From Fimenecus sp963624605 (GTDB taxonomy: Bacteria; Bacillota; Clostridia; Oscillospirales; Acutalibacteraceae), in assembly GCA_963624605.1 (NCBI GenBank), contig CAVFQD010000023.1:1-24398 (forward strand): DNA of 24,398 bases. Reading direction: 5' to 3'. Positions 1-6,829 of this stretch are shown here, in pieces. The notes beneath the pieces are model-generated. The model was not told the origin of the DNA and ran no database searches. It saw only the letters and a program-made list of their open reading frames with translations. Position numbers and translations under genes: made by a program. The first letter of the stretch is position 1. Each line of letters starts with the position of its first letter.

Positions 1-135
1 CGTGATAACCCTTACGGGCAGGAAGTTCGTGGCGCACCTTCATCCGGCTGGGGCTTTCGCCCCCGATCAGGAATGTACCTGTTGAATGTGTATTCTGTTT
101 TCAAGGTTCACGAGGTTTTTGCCCTCACTAACCAA
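1..135 (-). other. rRNA leader or spacer-like segment (partial, uncertain)
   Basis: No protein gene is convincing here. Read on the minus strand, 91-105 gives CTTGAAAACAGAATA, which resembles the conserved 'CTTTGAAAACTGAATA' element found in rRNA leaders and 16S-23S spacers of Firmicutes. It is preceded by a hairpin at 105-133 (11 pairs, one mismatch, two G-U pairs) and followed by a GC-rich tetraloop hairpin at 50-63 (GGGGC/GCCCC). The next gene upstream on the same strand is lysS, and greA-lysS-rRNA is a known order in Firmicutes. A scaffold ending at an rRNA operon is also common because these repeats break assemblies. No mature 16S, 23S or 5S sequence is recognisable, so this rests on the short motif and the context. 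Confidence 0.35.
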
Positions 136-144
136 TTGGGAACT

Positions 145-167
145 TTTTTTCGATTTGAACGAAAAAA
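145..167. other. AT-rich hairpin between lysS terminators and left-edge segment
   Basis: TTTTTTCG (145-152) and CGAAAAAA (160-167) form a perfect 8-bp stem around a 7-base loop. It is symmetrical, so it could act on either strand. It may be a weak terminator or part of a leader RNA; nothing in the sequence decides between these. Confidence 0.35.
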
Positions 168-210
168 CTTTTGATTTTTTCAAAATTTCCTTGACCGCCT
201 CTCCGAAACA

Positions 211-249
211 AAAAAACACCTACTAACATCACACGGATGTAGTAGGTGC
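211..249 (-). terminator. Intrinsic terminator, second of a tandem pair after lysS
   Basis: On the minus strand CACCTACTA-CATC pairs with GATG-T-TAGTAGGTG (one bulged T) around a 5-base loop, and the stem is followed directly by a run of T (A211-A216 on the plus strand). This is a classic rho-independent terminator for leftward transcription. It lies about 10 bp beyond the other terminator at 259-289, so read-through from greA-lysS into the segment at the left edge would be stopped twice. Confidence 0.8.
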
Positions 250-258
250 TGAAAACAG

Positions 259-289
259 AAAAAGCCCGCTGACCGAAATCAGCGGGCTT
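259..289 (-). terminator. Intrinsic terminator, first of a tandem pair after lysS
   Basis: AAGCCCGCTGA (262-272) pairs perfectly with TCAGCGGGCTT (279-289) around a 6-base loop. Read leftward, the stem runs into TTTTT (plus-strand A259-A263). It is GC-rich and strong, and is expected to end the greA-lysS transcript. Confidence 0.85.
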
Positions 290-445
290 GAGTAGTATGA
301 AATTGTCGGAAGCTATCTTAACTTATCTGCCGTCGCAGAATTTCAATCGCATTTTTGGCGTAAGTTCGGCTTAAATTGGCGTAAGAATTGGTGTAAATCC
401 CGCCGACAAGCTCCGATAGCTTCAGGTGCAGACAGTTATAGAGAT
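290..445. other. Intergenic stretch downstream of lysS, no clear gene
   Basis: About 155 bases lie between the lysS stop and the first terminator. On the minus strand one frame stays open for roughly 40 codons, from inside the end of lysS to a TAA near 317-319. It has no start codon or ribosome binding site, so I do not call it a gene. Two inverted-repeat pairs are visible: GAAGCTATC (309-317) with GATAGCTTC (415-423), and TTGTCGG (303-309) with CCGACAA (403-409). The pairs are not nested, so they cannot form together. Function unknown. Confidence 0.4.
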
Positions 446-1945
446 TTACTTGTCCAGCGGCTTCATCGTCGGGAAGAGCAAAACATCACGGATTGCGGGG
501 GAGTCGGTAAGGAGCATAACCATTCTGTCTATGCCGAAGCCGATACCGCCTGTGGGGGGCATACCGAGCTCAAGTGCATAGAGGAAGTCCTCGTCGGTGT
601 GGTTTGCCTCTTCGTCGCCCTGTGCGAACAGCTCCTCCTGTGCCTTGAAGCGCTCACGCTGGTCAATCGGGTCGTTAAGCTCCGAATAAGCGTTAGCCAT
701 TTCCCAACCGTTCATAAAGAACTCGAAACGCTCGACATAATCGGGGTTTTCGGGCTTTTTCTTTGTAAGCGGAGAAATCTCAATCGGGTGATCCATTACG
801 AAGGTCGGCTGAACGAGGTGCTCCTCGACAAACTCCTCGAAGAAGAGGTTGAGGATGTCGCCTTTTTTATGCCTTTCCTCGTACTCGACATGGTGTTCTT
901 TTGCAACGGCTCTCGCCTGTTCAAGCGTTTCAATCTCGTTGAAATCAACGCCCGAATACTTCTTAACGGCATCAAGCATTGTAATTCTCTCAAAGGGTTT
1001 GCCGAGGTCCATTTCAATGCCGTTGTATGTGATTTTAGTGGTGCCGAGAACCTCCTGCGCCACAAATCTGTAAAGATTTTCGGTAAGGTCCATCATACCG
1101 TGATAGTCGGTATATGCCTGATAGAGCTCCATAAGCGTAAACTCGGGGTTATGTCTTGTGTCAAGTCCCTCGTTACGGAAAACTCTGCCGATTTCGTAAA
1201 CTCTTTCCATACCACCGACAATAAGCCTTTTAAGATAAAGCTCAAGCGAAATACGAAGCTTTACATCCTCGTCAAGCGCATTGAAATGAGTTTCAAACGG
1301 TCTTGCCGCCGCACCGCCCGCATTTGGAACGAGCATGGGCGTTTCAACCTCCATAAAGCCCTGTGAGTCAAGATAACGACGAATTGTGCTGATTATCTTA
1401 GAACGGTTGATAAAGGTCTGCTTGGACTCTGCGTTCATGATAAGGTCGATATATCTCTGACGGTATCTTGTATCGGTATTCGTAAGTCCGTGGAACTTCT
1501 CAGGCAAAATCTGAAGGCTCTTAGAGAGAAGCACAAGCTCCGAAGCGTGAATGGAAATTTCACCGGTCTTGGTCTTGAAAACCTCGCCCTTGAGACCGAC
1601 AATATCGCCGATGTCCATCTTCTTGAACGCCTTGTATTCATCTTCGCCGATGCAATCCCTTGCGACATAGGATTGAATGTTACCCTTCAAATCCTGAATG
1701 TTGCAGAAGGAAGCCTTACCCATTACACGCTTAGACATAAGTCTGCCCGCAACGATAACGGTTTTACCCTCAAGGGAGTCAAAATTTTCTTTAATATCGG
1801 TGCTGTGGTGGGTAACATCGTACTTTGTGATAACAAAGGGGTCGTTGCCCGAGTCCTGTAATTCCTTTAATTTGTCAAATCTTATCTTGCGCAGCTCGTT
1901 TATATCCTGACCTGCGGCGTTGTTCTGATTATTTTCCTGTGCCAT
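446..1945 (-). CDS. lysS: Lysine--tRNA ligase, class II
   Basis: Cytoplasmic enzyme that charges tRNA-Lys with lysine using ATP. The 499-residue length is normal for bacterial class II LysRS. An N-terminal OB-fold anticodon-binding domain spans roughly residues 60-140 (VIVAGRLMSKRVMGKASF). The class II catalytic core follows, with motif 2 (FRNEGLDTRHNPEFT) and motif 3 near the C-terminus (GGIGFGIDRMVMLLTD). The ATG start has GGAAGTG about 5 bases upstream. It lies 58 bp downstream of greA with no terminator between, so the two genes are probably co-transcribed from the promoter at 2515-2543. Tandem terminators follow the stop. The arrangement matches the greA-lysS pair seen in many Firmicutes. 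Confidence 0.98.
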   Translation of the reverse strand: MAQENNQNNAAGQDINELRKIRFDKLKELQDSGNDPFVITKYDVTHHSTDIKENFDSLEGKTVIVAGRLMSKRVMGKASFCNIQDLKGNIQSYVARDCIGEDEYKAFKKMDIGDIVGLKGEVFKTKTGEISIHASELVLLSKSLQILPEKFHGLTNTDTRYRQRYIDLIMNAESKQTFINRSKIISTIRRYLDSQGFMEVETPMLVPNAGGAAARPFETHFNALDEDVKLRISLELYLKRLIVGGMERVYEIGRVFRNEGLDTRHNPEFTLMELYQAYTDYHGMMDLTENLYRFVAQEVLGTTKITYNGIEMDLGKPFERITMLDAVKKYSGVDFNEIETLEQARAVAKEHHVEYEERHKKGDILNLFFEEFVEEHLVQPTFVMDHPIEISPLTKKKPENPDYVERFEFFMNGWEMANAYSELNDPIDQRERFKAQEELFAQGDEEANHTDEDFLYALELGMPPTGGIGFGIDRMVMLLTDSPAIRDVLLFPTMKPLDK

Positions 1946-2003
1946 ATTTTCACTTCCGATTTACTAAAAAATATGGGCGGACTTGCCGCCCGTGTATTTT
2001 ATT

Positions 2004-2471
2004 TTATGAAATAGCCTTAACGGTAAAGGTAAGCAAGCCGATAGGCGCTTCAACCTGCACCTCGTCGCCGACCTTTTTGCCGATAAGAGCCTTGCCTACG
2101 GGAGACTCGTCCGAAATTTTACCGTTATCGGGGTCAGCCTGCGCATAACCTACGATTTTATATGAAAACTCGTTTTTCTTGGTATCAACGATTACAACCT
2201 GTGAGCCGATGTGGATAACATCCTTGCTCAACGAGGACTCGTCAAACACCTTAGCGTTTTTAAGCATATTCTCAAGCTCGCTGATGCGTGCTTCAAGCTT
2301 TGCCTGATCGCTCATCGCCTCATCGTACTCTGCGTTCTCTGAAAGGTCGCCGTAGCTTCTTGCAACCTTGATTTTTTCCGCAGCCTCTTTACGGCCGACG
2401 GTTTTCAAATTTTCAAGTTCGTCCTGTAATTCTTTATAGCCCTCGGCATTAAGCAAAGTTTCCTGTAACAT
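2004..2471 (-). CDS. greA: Transcription elongation factor GreA
   Basis: GreA rescues backtracked RNA polymerase by stimulating cleavage of the transcript 3' end. The protein has 155 residues, normal for GreA: an N-terminal antiparallel coiled coil with the conserved acidic tip (ARSYGDLSENAEYDEA) and a C-terminal FKBP-like domain (GSQVVIVDT...SPVGKALIGKKVGDEV). The frame is open upstream to 2582, but I place the start at the ATG at 2471. AAAGGAGT precedes it by about 9 bases, GreA homologues begin in this way (MLQETLLNAEGY), and the -10 box at 2515-2520 lies inside the upstream extension. lysS follows 58 bp downstream. Confidence 0.96.
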   Translation of the reverse strand: MLQETLLNAEGYKELQDELENLKTVGRKEAAEKIKVARSYGDLSENAEYDEAMSDQAKLEARISELENMLKNAKVFDESSLSKDVIHIGSQVVIVDTKKNEFSYKIVGYAQADPDNGKISDESPVGKALIGKKVGDEVQVEAPIGLLTFTVKAIS

Positions 2472-2514
2472 ATTGTTAAAACTCCTTTCGGCTTTTGCCC
2501 ATATACAAATGAAT

Positions 2515-2543
2515 ATTATACGGGAAATTTTATTTAATGTCAA
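2515..2543 (-). promoter_or_regulatory. Consensus sigma-A promoter of greA-lysS
   Basis: TTGACA (2538-2543) and TATAAT (2515-2520) on the minus strand are both perfect consensus boxes separated by exactly 17 bp. Transcription would start near 2508, about 37 bases before the greA ATG. The -35 box lies in the last codons of the preceding gene, which stops at 2530-2532. Confidence 0.85.
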
Positions 2544-3348
2544 TAGAACCGAAGCCTGATTTTTCTCCGAAAGGAAAAACATTTTCTCCCGTAACGGTCA
2601 TTTTATCGTATTTGAGCGTTCCGAGCGTTTTAAGAGCGCACGCCTCATAAAGCGCAGAGGCAAATACAAGAGCGTCAACGCCGTCCGGAAGCAATTTTTC
2701 GGCATATTTCGGCAGAGTTATCCCCTCGCCCTTTAGTATGTTATATCCGTTTTCGCCGCACCGAACGAGCATACAGTTGTTGAAATATCTGTCAAACTCG
2801 TTTTCCGGAGAAATTATCATATCGCAGCTGCCGAGACTGCGCGCATTACGGCATATAACCACCGACAGACCGTATAAATCGTAGATTTTGTCGCACACGC
2901 TTTTATATGCGAATTCATTTTCGGTAAACACCCGTATTTCTCCTGCGAGATTCACGAATTTTCCAAGGTATTGAGAAAAAGCGCCTTTTCGGTCTTTTAT
3001 GCCGAGGGTAAATGCCGTTTTATCGTATTTCCGTTTTTTTAAGTAATCCTCGGCTGAATTTACAGTCATAATATTAGGCAAAAGCGTAGGCTTGAAAATT
3101 TTAAGCCCGTTGGCTCCGGAAACATCTGTACCGACCGCAGGAATAACGGCTTTTGAACACGAACCGAGCATTTTAACTACCTCGCCGTATCCGTCTTTGC
3201 ACTGCTTTTCATAAATTTCAAGCCGATAAAACGGGGCGGCACCCTTGACATTTACCCTTTCAAATACGGGCTCGGGCGGAGAGAAAAAGTGCTTGAGTCG
3301 CATTTTCAAATCCTTTTCCTCCGGCTTTATTTTCAAAACGGCAAACAT
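2530..3348 (-). CDS. Unrecognised 272-residue cytoplasmic protein
   Basis: I do not recognise a family with confidence. The protein has no signal peptide or membrane segment and has a mixed alpha/beta pattern. Around residues 115-175 alternating hydrophobic strands (FVNLAGEIRVFTE, YGLSVVICR, CDMIISP) suggest a Rossmann-like core; that is inference only. Cysteines are scattered without a CxxC pair. The frame is open to an ATG at 3363, but the ATG at 3348 is preferred because GAGGTG lies 5 bases upstream of it, whereas nothing suitable precedes 3363. That GAGGTG is inside the 3' arm of a hairpin. The gene follows the S41 gene by 48 bp, and its last codons contain the greA -35 box. Confidence 0.7.
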   Translation of the reverse strand: MFAVLKIKPEEKDLKMRLKHFFSPPEPVFERVNVKGAAPFYRLEIYEKQCKDGYGEVVKMLGSCSKAVIPAVGTDVSGANGLKIFKPTLLPNIMTVNSAEDYLKKRKYDKTAFTLGIKDRKGAFSQYLGKFVNLAGEIRVFTENEFAYKSVCDKIYDLYGLSVVICRNARSLGSCDMIISPENEFDRYFNNCMLVRCGENGYNILKGEGITLPKYAEKLLPDGVDALVFASALYEACALKTLGTLKYDKMTVTGENVFPFGEKSGFGSIDIK

Positions 3349-3383
3349 AAAAACACCTCGCATACGAAATTGTATGCAAGGTG
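3347..3383 (-). terminator. Terminator-like hairpin containing the next gene's ribosome binding site
   Basis: The arms at 3354-3365 and 3372-3383 form 12 base positions with one mismatch (C3359/A3378) around a 6-base loop. On the minus strand the stem is followed by TTTTT and then directly by the ATG at 3348. It has the form of an intrinsic terminator ending the ftsE-to-S41 transcript. The GAGGTG Shine-Dalgarno of the downstream gene is the distal part of its 3' arm, so folding would hide the ribosome binding site even when polymerase reads through. Confidence 0.65.
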
Positions 3384-3396
3384 CTTTGATAAAATG

Positions 3397-4602
3397 TCAG
3401 TTTTCGCCGACAAGCACATTATATGCTTTCTGATATTGGTCATCTTCCTCCTGTGAGAGAAGCGCCAGTTTTTCCTCCTTGGCGGAGTCAAGCTTAACCT
3501 CATAATCGGGTACAACGCCCGTGGAATTATACGAAGCGCTGACATAGGGCTTTATTTCCGCAACGGTAAGAATTATCGCTCCGCCGTCGCTCAACTGGAA
3601 TGCCTTTTGCATTGTTCCGTTTCCGTTTGTGGTTGTGCCGACGATCTGTGCCTTGCCGAAATCTCTCAAATCACAGGCAAAAAGCTCTGCGGGACCGGAG
3701 GTCTGATTATTTACAAGTACCATCATCTGCATTGAAACGCTGTCCGCGTCCGCCGTAAATGTGTCAACAACCTCTCCGTCCTTATTGAGTGCTGTGGCAA
3801 TTGCACCGCTGCCCTCACTCGCAACAGGAACCAATATGTCGAGCGTCTGCGCCGCATAATCTATTGTTCCGTTTGAAGTGCCTCGCAAATCAAAAATAAT
3901 ACTTGTCGCATTTTGCTTTGAAAGCTCGTTTATCGCACCCTTGAGCTGGGAAGCCGTTGTGGAATAGAAATCGGTTATTTTCACATATCCGACAGAGCCG
4001 TTAACGCTGTAATAAACAGACTGCGCACTGTAGCCCTTTACAATTCCGACCGACTGTTCAACGCCGTCATGGACAAAACGAACGGTTACGCTTGTGAGCT
4101 TGCCGCCGGTGAGCTTATCCATAAGCTCGTTGTAATTGTATGCGGTAACAGGCTCTTCGTCGATTTCGATAATCTTGTCGCCCTTTGAAATTCCGCTCTG
4201 TGCCGCAGGCGAATTTTCCGAAACCTCGGCGGCATAAATCGCCGTATCCTCTTCGTTGTAATAAGCGATAATGCCTATTCCGACCTTTTCGCCGTTAAGC
4301 TCGTTTTTATAGGTGTCGTACTCGGTAGCGGTAAGATACTTACTGTACTTATCGCCGAGACCTGCCGCATATCCGCCCGAAAGTTCTGAATTCAAAAGCA
4401 TTTCGTTAATTGAGCCGTAATAGTTTGTTCTGACAATATTGTCGATTTCCGAGATGTATGAATACATCTGCGCCCTGTTGGGCAAGTCCTTAATGAGGCT
4501 GTTGTAAGTTCTCATTGAAACAGACATCGTAACGGCAACGGTAATCGCAACCGCTATAAGCGTTATCGCAAGCGAAACGCCCACCGATATTTTTTTGTTC
4601 AT
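3397..4602 (-). CDS. S41 (CtpA/CtpB-like) PDZ protein, catalytic residues apparently lost
   Basis: Membrane-anchored, extracytoplasmic member of the C-terminal processing peptidase family, 401 residues. Order: N-terminal signal anchor (about 7-29), small helical region, PDZ domain (about 105-185, with SPAAQSGISKGDKIIEIDEE), S41 core (about 200-365, including IIFDLRG). Active family members have a Ser in SASASE/TASAAE, a Lys in TxGKG and a Gln four residues after the Lys. Here the segment is TSGPAEL (301-307) and TTNGNGTMQ (324-332): the serine position is Gly303, with Ser302 one residue off, and the lysine position is Asn328. Gln332 remains. It is therefore probably proteolytically inactive. 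RBS GAGGTG lies 7 bases before the ATG, 18 bp after the M23 gene. In Bacillus subtilis ctpB also sits near ftsEX, which supports a cell-envelope role. Confidence 0.88.
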   Translation of the reverse strand: MNKKISVGVSLAITLIAVAITVAVTMSVSMRTYNSLIKDLPNRAQMYSYISEIDNIVRTNYYGSINEMLLNSELSGGYAAGLGDKYSKYLTATEYDTYKNELNGEKVGIGIIAYYNEEDTAIYAAEVSENSPAAQSGISKGDKIIEIDEEPVTAYNYNELMDKLTGGKLTSVTVRFVHDGVEQSVGIVKGYSAQSVYYSVNGSVGYVKITDFYSTTASQLKGAINELSKQNATSIIFDLRGTSNGTIDYAAQTLDILVPVASEGSGAIATALNKDGEVVDTFTADADSVSMQMMVLVNNQTSGPAELFACDLRDFGKAQIVGTTTNGNGTMQKAFQLSDGGAIILTVAEIKPYVSASYNSTGVVPDYEVKLDSAKEEKLALLSQEEDDQYQKAYNVLVGEN

Positions 4603-4620
4603 TTACAATCACCTCATTTA

Positions 4621-5922
4621 TCAATCGGGAAGTGAGGGTATCCACGCTTCGGGATTTATTCTCGTTCCGTTTTGATATACTTCAAAGTGAAGATGTGCGC
4701 CGAACGAGTTACCCGTGTTACCGACATAGGCAATAACCTGACCCTGTTTTACCGTCTCTCCTGCCGAAACTATCATTTTACTGCAATGAGCGTATCTTGT
4801 ATAAATGCCGTTACCGTGATTGATATAGACATTATAACCCCAACTTGAATGGTATTCAGCCGAATAAACAACGCCGTCGGCAGCCGCTCTTATTTCTTTA
4901 CCCATTGTGGAGCCTGTACCTCTTGTGCATATATCAACGCCCTTGTGTCCGTTGTGTCCGTAATGCTGAGATATATACACATTGCTGTACTGAAGCGGAC
5001 AAATCATTCCCTTTGCGGAAACGGGATAATTGCCTATCTCGGAGGTTCCGCCTCCGCCGTCAAGCGAACCGCTGCCGTTCTTATCCATTCCCTCTTGCTT
5101 TGCCGCATCGTACGCTGCCTGCTCTTTTTTAATCTTTTCCATCTGCGCCCTGTATTCGGCAGACGCCGAATCGAGATTAGAAAGAATTGAATTATAGGAT
5201 TGAACCTTTTTCTCAAGCTTGGTCTGCTGTGCGTCGACCGAGTTCCTTGCCGCTTGAACCTGCGCTCTCGAATCAACAATTTTTGCCCTTTCCTCTTCAA
5301 CGGCAGCCTGTTTTTCAACCTGCTCCTGCTTCTGCGAATTGAGCTGCTCGACAAGCTTGTTCGACTCGTCAATCTGTGCGTCAAGCTCGGAAACCAATTC
5401 CTTGTCGTGCCTTGCAACCGAGCTTAAAAGCTCAAGTCTTGTGAGGAACGACTCAAAGTCCGACGAGCCGAGAAGAATTTCGAGCGTCGAGGTCTCGCCC
5501 GCCATATACGAAGCTCTCATTCTTTCGGCAAGCAAATCGTATGTGTCGGAAATCTGAGCGTTGAGCTTATCGATCTGAACATTGGTTTCGTTGATGCTCT
5601 CGTCAAGCTTTGCTATGTCGCTCTCATACTGATTGATAACTGCGTCATAGCTTGCTATCTGTGTGTTAAGGTCGGCTATCTGAGCGTTATAAACATCAAT
5701 CTGCTCCTGCAAGGTGCTGATTTCCTCATTGAGCTCGTCCGCTGTCTTTTGGTTATCCTCTTTTTGAGCGTTATTGGCGTCAATTTTCGATTCAAGCGCA
5801 TCTATTTCAGCCTGAAAATCCCGTTCTGCATATGCGCCGAACGATACGCTCGCAAACACCGTGACAGCGCACAGAACAACCGATAAAATCTTAAACAAAG
5901 GTGTAAACTTCAACTTACTCAT
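4621..5922 (-). CDS. Secreted coiled-coil M23 murein endopeptidase (EnvC/PcsB-like role)
   Basis: Cell-wall hydrolase expected to cut peptide cross-bridges outside the membrane. The 433-residue protein starts with a signal peptide (about 1-32, ending AYA). A long coiled coil follows (about 35-265, rich in Glu, Gln, Lys and Asn heptads), then a Gly/Ser linker (about 280-293) and a C-terminal LytM/M23 domain (about 300-430). The zinc and catalytic residues are all visible: H326 and D330 (HKGVD), H379 (YAHCS), H410 and H412 (HLHFEV). Unlike E. coli EnvC it is therefore probably an active enzyme rather than an activator. Its start overlaps the ftsX stop by 8 bp, implying coupled translation. In other bacteria FtsEX activates coiled-coil hydrolases or activators (PcsB, CwlO, EnvC), so this is the likely FtsEX client. 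Confidence 0.93.
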   Translation of the reverse strand: MSKLKFTPLFKILSVVLCAVTVFASVSFGAYAERDFQAEIDALESKIDANNAQKEDNQKTADELNEEISTLQEQIDVYNAQIADLNTQIASYDAVINQYESDIAKLDESINETNVQIDKLNAQISDTYDLLAERMRASYMAGETSTLEILLGSSDFESFLTRLELLSSVARHDKELVSELDAQIDESNKLVEQLNSQKQEQVEKQAAVEEERAKIVDSRAQVQAARNSVDAQQTKLEKKVQSYNSILSNLDSASAEYRAQMEKIKKEQAAYDAAKQEGMDKNGSGSLDGGGGTSEIGNYPVSAKGMICPLQYSNVYISQHYGHNGHKGVDICTRGTGSTMGKEIRAAADGVVYSAEYHSSWGYNVYINHGNGIYTRYAHCSKMIVSAGETVKQGQVIAYVGNTGNSFGAHLHFEVYQNGTRINPEAWIPSLPD

Positions 5923-6829
5923 TTGTAACTATGCTCCTTTGCTCTTTAAGATACTTGCTCATGGACACCATACTGCCGAAGCTGCCCGTAATAATACCTA
6001 TCGCAAGGAACACCGCAAAGATGTACCATACATACGAAAGGAACGGTACAAAGCTGAAGCCGAGCAAGGTGATTACCGACGAGAATGCGTAGATAATCAG
6101 CTCATACAGTCCCCAAAGCAACAAAATCGAAACGATGCTTGAAATAATACCGAGCAAAACGCCCTCAACCATAAACGGCCATCTGATAAAGCTGTTTGTC
6201 GCACCGACGGCTTTCATAATGTTAATTTCAAGCTTTCGTGAGAACATTGTAATGCGTATTGTGTTTGAAATGATGAACAGCGCTACAAGGAACAGCATAA
6301 GCACCAAGCCTGCGCTGACAATCGTTACCGCACGGCGTATCGACACAAGCTTAGTCGCAAGGTCGCTGTTTTCACGCACGCTGTAAACATTGTCAAGAGC
6401 TTCGATAGCCGCAACCGTTTCGGAGAATTTTGAAAGGTCATTTACGGTAACCTTGTAAGCGTCGGGCAACGGACTTGTCTCAAAGCCGTCAAACAGAGCG
6501 GAATCGCCGCCCATAAGCTCTACCTGATGCTGAAAAGCGTCCTCTTTAGGAACAAACTCACAGCTCGCAACATTATCCATACTTTCAATCGAAAGCTTCA
6601 ACTGAGATGTCGCAAGGTCGTCCGCCTCATCCGCAACATATACCATAACTATATTCTGCGACTCAACGATATTGAGAAGCGAATTGATATTGAAATAAGC
6701 CATTGCTCCGATACCGATGATTATAAGACACGCCATAAGCACCGCAACGGAAGCGAGAGACATCATTCTGTTTACCCATATGTTTCTGAAGCCTTCACGG
6801 GTCAGATATTTAAGTGATGAGCCTTTCAT
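5915..6829 (-). CDS. ftsX: Cell division ABC transporter permease FtsX
   Basis: Membrane half of the FtsEX complex, which transmits ATP hydrolysis to extracellular cell-wall hydrolases rather than moving a substrate. The 304-residue length is typical. TM1 spans about 24-46, followed by an extracellular domain (about 47-170) and three C-terminal membrane segments of the FtsX/MacB type, with the cytoplasmic EINIMKAVGATNSFIRWPF segment in the loop after TM2. The ATG overlaps the ftsE stop as ATGA, with GGAGGTG inside the end of ftsE, and its own stop overlaps the M23 gene start. This tight packing supports one operon with coupled translation. Confidence 0.96.
   Translation of the reverse strand: MKGSSLKYLTREGFRNIWVNRMMSLASVAVLMACLIIIGIGAMAYFNINSLLNIVESQNIVMVYVADEADDLATSQLKLSIESMDNVASCEFVPKEDAFQHQVELMGGDSALFDGFETSPLPDAYKVTVNDLSKFSETVAAIEALDNVYSVRENSDLATKLVSIRRAVTIVSAGLVLMLFLVALFIISNTIRITMFSRKLEINIMKAVGATNSFIRWPFMVEGVLLGIISSIVSILLLWGLYELIIYAFSSVITLLGFSFVPFLSYVWYIFAVFLAIGIITGSFGSMVSMSKYLKEQRSIVTNE

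Noticed and set aside
1..80. 5S, 23S or tRNA gene at the left edge
   Set aside because: Hairpins are present, but no tRNA cloverleaf and no mature rRNA sequence could be recognised on either strand.
599..1366. 255-codon open frame on the plus strand
   Set aside because: It is antisense to lysS, whose class II synthetase motifs are unambiguous. It has no ribosome binding site and its protein has no recognisable features.
2472..2582. N-terminal extension of greA
   Set aside because: It contains the -10 box, the transcription start region and the ribosome binding site of greA, so it is leader and not coding.
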